8,910 bases of DNA from Acidimicrobiales bacterium (lineage in GTDB: Bacteria; Actinomycetota; Acidimicrobiia; Acidimicrobiales; VFJN01). Below are positions 5,708 to 8,910 of this stretch, piece by piece; the stretch's first letter is position 1, and each line of letters opens with the position of its first letter. A model generated the notes under the pieces. That model was not told where the DNA came from and did not search any database. It saw only the letters and a program-made list of their open reading frames with translations. A program made the position numbers and the translations under genes. Location: positions 1-8,910 of the forward strand of contig JAFGPU010000155.1 in assembly GCA_016936035.1 (NCBI GenBank), given 5' to 3'.

Positions 5708-7222
5708 GTGTCGCAGCATCGATCGGTCTGGCTCGCCACCAGCGACGCACCGGCGTACCCGGCGCTCGCCGGTGACGTCACCGCCGACGTCGCCGTCGTG
5801 GGCGCCGGCATCACCGGCCTCACCGCGGCCCTGCTGATCCAGCGCGGTGGCCGGCGGGTCGTCGTCGTCGAGGCCGGGCGCGTCGGCGGCGGGACCACCG
5901 GGCACACGACCGGCAAGGTCACCTCCCAGCACAGCCTGATCTACCGCGACCTGATCGAGCGCCACGGCGAGGCGCGGGCCCGGCTCTACGCCGAGGCCAA
6001 CGAGCAGGCCATCGACGTCATCGCCCGGTTGGCCGAGGAGACGGAGGCCGACTGCCGCTTCGAGCGGGCGCCCGCCTACGTGTACGCCGAGACGGCGGAC
6101 CAGCGCGGCGCCGTCGAAGCCGAGCACGCCGCCGCCCTCCGGCTCGGTCTGCCCGCCACGCTGACGACCGAGTTCGACCTGCCGGTCGACATCGCCGTCG
6201 CGCTGCGCTTCGACGATCAGGCCCACATCCACGCCAGCCGCTACACGGCGGCGCTGGCCCGGGCGATCGTCGCCGGCGGCGGCGAGGTGTTCGAGCACAG
6301 CCGGGCGATGGGCATCGAGGAACGGCGCGACGAGGCCGTCGTCCACACCGAGGGCGGCGACATCCGCGCGCCCCAGGTGGTGGTGGCCACGCTGCTGCCG
6401 TTCGTCGACCGCGGCGGCTTCTTCGCCCGGGCCCAGCCCGGCCGCTCCTACGGGGTGGCGGCGCGCCTGCGCGGCGACGCTCCGGCGGGCATGCACATCA
6501 GCGCCGGTTCGCCGACCCGGTCCACCCGCCCGTGGGTCGACGGCGACCGCCCCGGGGTCATCGTGGTGGGCGAGAGCCACCCGACCGGCGAGGGCGACCA
6601 GACGCCCGCCCGGTGGGGCGAGCTCGAGCGGTGGACCCGCGAGCACCTCGACGTCGAGTCGTTCGAGTACCGGTGGTCGTCGCAGGACTACGTCACCGTC
6701 GACGGCATCCCCTACGTCGGGCGCTCGCCCCGCATGGCCCGCACCCTGGTCGCCACCGGCTTCAGGAAGTGGGGGCTCACCAACGGCACAGCGGCGGCGA
6801 GGATGCTCGCCGACCTCGTCGACGGGCGGGACAACCCGTGGCTCGAGGCGTTCGACGCCACACGCATCGGTGGTGCCGCCGCCGTCAAGAAGCTGGTGGA
6901 GGCCAACGTGCACGTGGCCACCCGGTTCGTGGGCGACCGCATCGCCCGGCTGCGTCCCGCGTCGGTCGCGCACCTCGAGCCCGGCGACGGGGGCGTGGTC
7001 GACCTCGACGGCCACACGGTGGGCGCCTACCGCGATCCGGGCGGCGAGTTGCACGCGGTCAGCGTCACCTGCACGCACCTGGGGTGCACGTTGCGCTGGA
7101 ACGGTGCCGAGACCAGCTGGGACTGCCCCTGCCACGGGTCGCGCTTCTCGTACGAGGGGGCCGTGCTCGACGGTCCGGCGGTGCGCCCGCTCGAGCGGAT
7201 CGACGTCGACCGCGGCACCTGA
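5708..7222 (+). CDS. FAD-dependent oxidoreductase with C-terminal Rieske 2Fe-2S domain (YhfW-like)
   Basis: Flavin enzyme joined to an iron-sulfur electron-transfer domain, probably cytoplasmic because there is no signal peptide. Seen: 504 residues. A DAO-type FAD fold begins at about 26, with the dinucleotide motif GAGITG (32-37) and E55 at the end of the second strand for ribose binding. GGGTTGHTTGKVTSQHS (60-76) and TGFRKWGLTNGTAA (350-363) are typical of this subgroup. The Rieske domain is at about 418-500, with ligands C455/H457 (CTHLGC) and C473/H476 (CPCHG) spaced C-x-H-x15-C-x2-H. C460 and C475 could form the bridge seen in high-potential Rieske proteins. The architecture matches Bacillus subtilis YhfW, whose substrate I do not know. 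The start is GTG, one base after the HTH gene stop, with a G-run at 5697-5702 as a weak ribosome binding site. Confidence 0.93.
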   Translation: MSQHRSVWLATSDAPAYPALAGDVTADVAVVGAGITGLTAALLIQRGGRRVVVVEAGRVGGGTTGHTTGKVTSQHSLIYRDLIERHGEARARLYAEANEQAIDVIARLAEETEADCRFERAPAYVYAETADQRGAVEAEHAAALRLGLPATLTTEFDLPVDIAVALRFDDQAHIHASRYTAALARAIVAGGGEVFEHSRAMGIEERRDEAVVHTEGGDIRAPQVVVATLLPFVDRGGFFARAQPGRSYGVAARLRGDAPAGMHISAGSPTRSTRPWVDGDRPGVIVVGESHPTGEGDQTPARWGELERWTREHLDVESFEYRWSSQDYVTVDGIPYVGRSPRMARTLVATGFRKWGLTNGTAAARMLADLVDGRDNPWLEAFDATRIGGAAAVKKLVEANVHVATRFVGDRIARLRPASVAHLEPGDGGVVDLDGHTVGAYRDPGGELHAVSVTCTHLGCTLRWNGAETSWDCPCHGSRFSYEGAVLDGPAVRPLERIDVDRGT

Positions 7223-7236
7223 GCGCCGCGGGCCGG

Positions 7237-8406
7237 TCAGCCGCCGAGGTCGGCGGCCCGCTCGCAGCTGGGCAGCGCGGAGACCGGGTTGCAGCGGGCC
7301 GGGTCGTCGCCCGGCAGGTCGACCACGTAGCCGGTGCCGAAGCGGTCGTCGGGCCACACGTAGTCGGTCGACACGTAGTGCGCGCCGCTGGCGAAGGCCG
7401 CGTCGCGCCGGGTCGTGTCACCGGTGCGGGCCTGGACGGTGTCGGCGTCGGCCCGGGTGCGCACGATGAAGCCGTCCTCGACCAGCGACCGGATGCGGTC
7501 GGCGGACCCGATGGGGTCGTTCACGACCATCACCGCGGCGTCGGGGTCGGTCTCGGGCACGTCGACGAAGACGGTGCGGTCGTCGAGATCGGGCAGCTCG
7601 GCGCGGTAGGCGTCCCGCTTGGCGCCCGAGTCGTCGAGCACGAACATCACCTGGCCGCGGGCCTGGTCGAGCCGGGGCCACCCGCGTGAGCGCACGGCCT
7701 CGTTGAGGCTGGCGGCGTCGCCCCGCACCTCGGCGGGGGTGAGGACGCGGTCGGGGGTGAACACGGTGGCGATCTCGGCCTCGAGCTCGCGGAACGTGTC
7801 GCCGGTCCAGGGCAGCGGGGTGACGAAGCCGAAGCCCGGGTCGGGGATGGTGCCGTCCTTGGCCTCGACCTGGATGGTGATGGGCACGTGGCCGGGGTGG
7901 GCGTCGGACCAGTCGCGCACCTGGGTGAGGCAGTCGACGAGGGTGGGGCACGTCGACCGGTAGTCGACCTCCTGCACGTGGATCACCTTGAGGCCCGGGG
8001 TGGACAGCGCCGGGTCGACGGGCGCCAGGCCGAAGACGGGCGCGAGCTTGGGCGCCGCGTAGCGGCCGCCGGCGGGGTCGTCGGCGAACACGTCGAGCTC
8101 GATCTGGCGCACGCCGGCGTCGAACTGCTCGGCCAGCGGGCGGTGGGTGTACTCGAGGCCGTTGGCCGGCTCGCCGAGGAACGCCTTCAGCGCGTCGAGC
8201 AGCACCGGCTCCGGCTCGACGTGGTAGCTGTTGTGCGACGCCAGCACCTGGATCTCGTTGAGGCGCACCTGCGCTCCGGCGCCGTCCCCCGGGCCGCCCG
8301 GCGCCCCGGGGCCGCCGGATCCCGGCGGGCGGCAGCCGGCGACGGCCGTGGCCAGCGCGGCGACGGTGACGACGGCCGTGAGCAGGTGGTGGATGCGCGC
8401 CCTCAT
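7237..8406 (-). CDS. Secreted lipoprotein, Ca2+-dependent phosphoinositide phospholipase C family
   Basis: Likely cell-surface phosphodiesterase that cleaves phosphatidylinositol or a related phosphodiester lipid. Seen: 389 residues starting with MRARIHHLL, a hydrophobic stretch (8-23) and lipobox VAGC with C25 as the lipid-attached cysteine. A Gly/Pro-rich linker runs to about 46. The catalytic TIM-barrel part has H58 in ASHNSYH, E103/D105 in RQIELDVFAD, H143 in KVIHVQEVDYR and E181 in IQVEAKDG. These are in the order expected for the two catalytic histidines and metal ligands of PI-PLC-C1 (PF16670). Cysteine pairs C153/C158 and C372/C381 suit an exported protein. The ATG at 8406 gives a good signal peptide. 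A GTG at 8424 is an alternative, overlapped by GAGGTGG on the minus strand (8427-8421). The gene converges on the FAD-Rieske gene with only 14 bases between stops and diverges from the transporter gene. Confidence 0.88.
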   Translation of the reverse strand: MRARIHHLLTAVVTVAALATAVAGCRPPGSGGPGAPGGPGDGAGAQVRLNEIQVLASHNSYHVEPEPVLLDALKAFLGEPANGLEYTHRPLAEQFDAGVRQIELDVFADDPAGGRYAAPKLAPVFGLAPVDPALSTPGLKVIHVQEVDYRSTCPTLVDCLTQVRDWSDAHPGHVPITIQVEAKDGTIPDPGFGFVTPLPWTGDTFRELEAEIATVFTPDRVLTPAEVRGDAASLNEAVRSRGWPRLDQARGQVMFVLDDSGAKRDAYRAELPDLDDRTVFVDVPETDPDAAVMVVNDPIGSADRIRSLVEDGFIVRTRADADTVQARTGDTTRRDAAFASGAHYVSTDYVWPDDRFGTGYVVDLPGDDPARCNPVSALPSCERAADLGG

Positions 8407-8469
8407 GGCGGCGCAGCATGCCACCTCGGCGACGGCCGCGCCGGGCTGACACCGTCATCACATTGACTG

Positions 8470-8498
8470 TTGACATGATTCCAGCGAGGTCCTACGTT
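8470..8498 (+). promoter_or_regulatory. Near-consensus vegetative promoter of the substrate-binding protein gene
   Basis: A perfect -35 TTGACA (8470-8475), a 17-base spacer and a -10 TACGTT (8493-8498, TANNNT) form the best promoter in the window. Transcription should start around 8504-8506, giving a leader of about 68 bases that includes a ribosome binding site, unlike the leaderless genes upstream. Confidence 0.75.
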
Positions 8499-8508
8499 CC
8501 ACGACTGT

Positions 8509-8524
8509 TGTGACGCGAGTCACG
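8509..8524. promoter_or_regulatory. CRP/GlxR-like operator candidate
   Basis: TGTGA-N6-TCACG, with perfect inner arms GTGAC (8510-8514) and GTCAC (8519-8523), resembles the TGTGA-N6-TCACA site of CRP/FNR-family regulators such as GlxR. It lies just downstream of the predicted transcription start, a place where binding would normally repress. The match is by eye only. Confidence 0.45.
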
Positions 8525-8572
8525 CACTGGCCTTCCACGGGCCGACGACAGCAGCGAGCGAGGGGGCACGTG

Positions 8573-8910
8573 GTGTCGAGTGCAATCCGGGGACGATGGT
8601 TCAGGCGAGCAGCCGCGGTCGTGGCGCTCGCCATGGCGGCCGCCGCCTGCGGCGGCGGTGACGACGACGGCGGTGGCGGTGGCGGCGGTGCCACGGGCGA
8701 CGAGGACGCCGGTCCGCCCACACCGGGCGGCAAGGTCGTGTACGGGCTCGAGGCCGAGACCATCGACGGCTGGTGCCTGCCCGAGTCCCAGCTCGCCATC
8801 TCGGGCATCATGGAGTCCGAGGCCATCTACGACACGCTGACCCGGCCCAACGCCGAGGGCGAGGTCGAACCGTTCCTGGCCGAGTCGGTCGAGCCCAACG
8901 AGGACTCGAC
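8573..8910 (+). CDS. ABC transporter substrate-binding lipoprotein, family 5 (peptide/solute), partial
   Basis: N-terminal 112 codons of a solute-binding protein of the dipeptide/oligopeptide/nickel type (SBP_bac_5); the gene continues past the window end. It would catch a substrate outside the membrane for an ABC importer, presumably encoded next to it. Seen: an Arg-containing N-terminus, a hydrophobic segment (13-25) and a lipobox ending AAAC with C26 as the lipid anchor. A Gly/Asp-rich linker follows (about 27-47). Then comes the typical start of the mature domain: GGKVVYGLEAETIDGW, an EAIYDTLTRPNAEGEVEPFLAES segment and VEPNED, as in the YDTL...P.LAES pattern of this family. Start: GTG at 8573, 6 bases after AGGGGG (8561-8566); the adjacent GTG at 8570 is only 3 bases away. 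The substrate cannot be judged from this part. Confidence 0.85.
   Translation, partial: MSSAIRGRWFRRAAAVVALAMAAAACGGGDDDGGGGGGGATGDEDAGPPTPGGKVVYGLEAETIDGWCLPESQLAISGIMESEAIYDTLTRPNAEGEVEPFLAESVEPNEDS

Larger units (their letters stand above)
8407..8572. other. Divergent control region between PI-PLC and substrate-binding protein genes
   Basis: A 166-base region between divergent starts. On the plus strand it holds a strong sigma-70-type promoter (8470-8498), a CRP/GlxR-like inverted repeat (8509-8524) and a ribosome binding site (AGGGGG, 8561-8566). Two TTGAC units lie 7 bases apart (8463-8467 and 8470-8474). I cannot pick a convincing minus-strand promoter for the phospholipase gene, though it must start somewhere here. 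Confidence 0.6.

Noticed and set aside
7223..7236. Bidirectional terminator between the convergent FAD-Rieske and phospholipase genes
   Set aside because: Only 14 bases separate the stops and I see no convincing stem-loop in them; termination must occur inside one of the genes or further on.
8417..8419. Minus-strand ATG at 8419 with the GAGGTGG ribosome binding site next to it
   Set aside because: It is in a different frame from the phospholipase, and its frame has no recognisable product.
1..8910. tRNA, rRNA, riboswitch, CRISPR, insertion sequence or prophage parts
   Set aside because: I looked for cloverleaf-like segments, regular repeat-spacer patterns, transposase or integrase motifs and terminal inverted repeats, and saw none.

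Overview
The window is very GC-rich and densely coded, with strong G/C preference at third codon positions. Start codons are a mix of ATG and GTG, and several genes have TANNNT boxes only a few bases before the start, which suggests leaderless transcripts. Together with a SigE-family sigma factor gene, an Rv2258c-like methyltransferase and an actinobacterial-style Ca2+-dependent PI-PLC lipoprotein, this points to a high-GC actinomycete. Acidimicrobiia is my best guess, but nothing here proves a genus.

Layout from left to right. (1) 33-2032: a SigE-type ECF sigma factor and a single-pass membrane protein with a large outer domain, translationally coupled through an ATGA overlap. This looks like a sigma/sensor pair, although the partner has no recognisable zinc anti-sigma motif. 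(2) 2033-2154: a 122-base gap holding three separate inverted repeats and a likely leaderless promoter. (3) 2155-3261: an M24 family (Xaa-Pro dipeptidase/aminopeptidase-like) metallopeptidase with all five metal ligands. (4) 3403-4257: an unrecognised polytopic membrane protein, preceded by a short gap rich in CCGGTCGC repeats and palindromes. (5) 4339-5439: a SAM-dependent methyltransferase with an N-terminal winged-helix domain. (6) 5524-7222: a 60-residue MerR/excisionase-like helix-turn-helix protein followed one base later by a FAD-dependent oxidoreductase with a C-terminal Rieske 2Fe-2S domain. (7) 7237-8406, minus strand: a secreted lipoprotein of the Ca2+-dependent phosphoinositide phospholipase C family, convergent with the Rieske gene. 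(8) 8573-8910: the start of a family 5 ABC transporter substrate-binding lipoprotein that runs off the window. It has a near-consensus promoter and a CRP/GlxR-like palindrome in its leader.

The genes from (3) to (5) all point the same way, but each appears to have its own leaderless promoter, so they need not form one operon. The two clearest multi-gene units are sigma/membrane protein and HTH/FAD-Rieske. I see no mobile element, CRISPR array, RNA gene or prophage, and no obviously new defence or biosynthetic system. The points most worth a second look are in the regulatory DNA (2033-2154, 3262-3402 and 8407-8572), the unusual sigma-factor partner, and the tiny HTH protein coupled to the FAD-Rieske enzyme.
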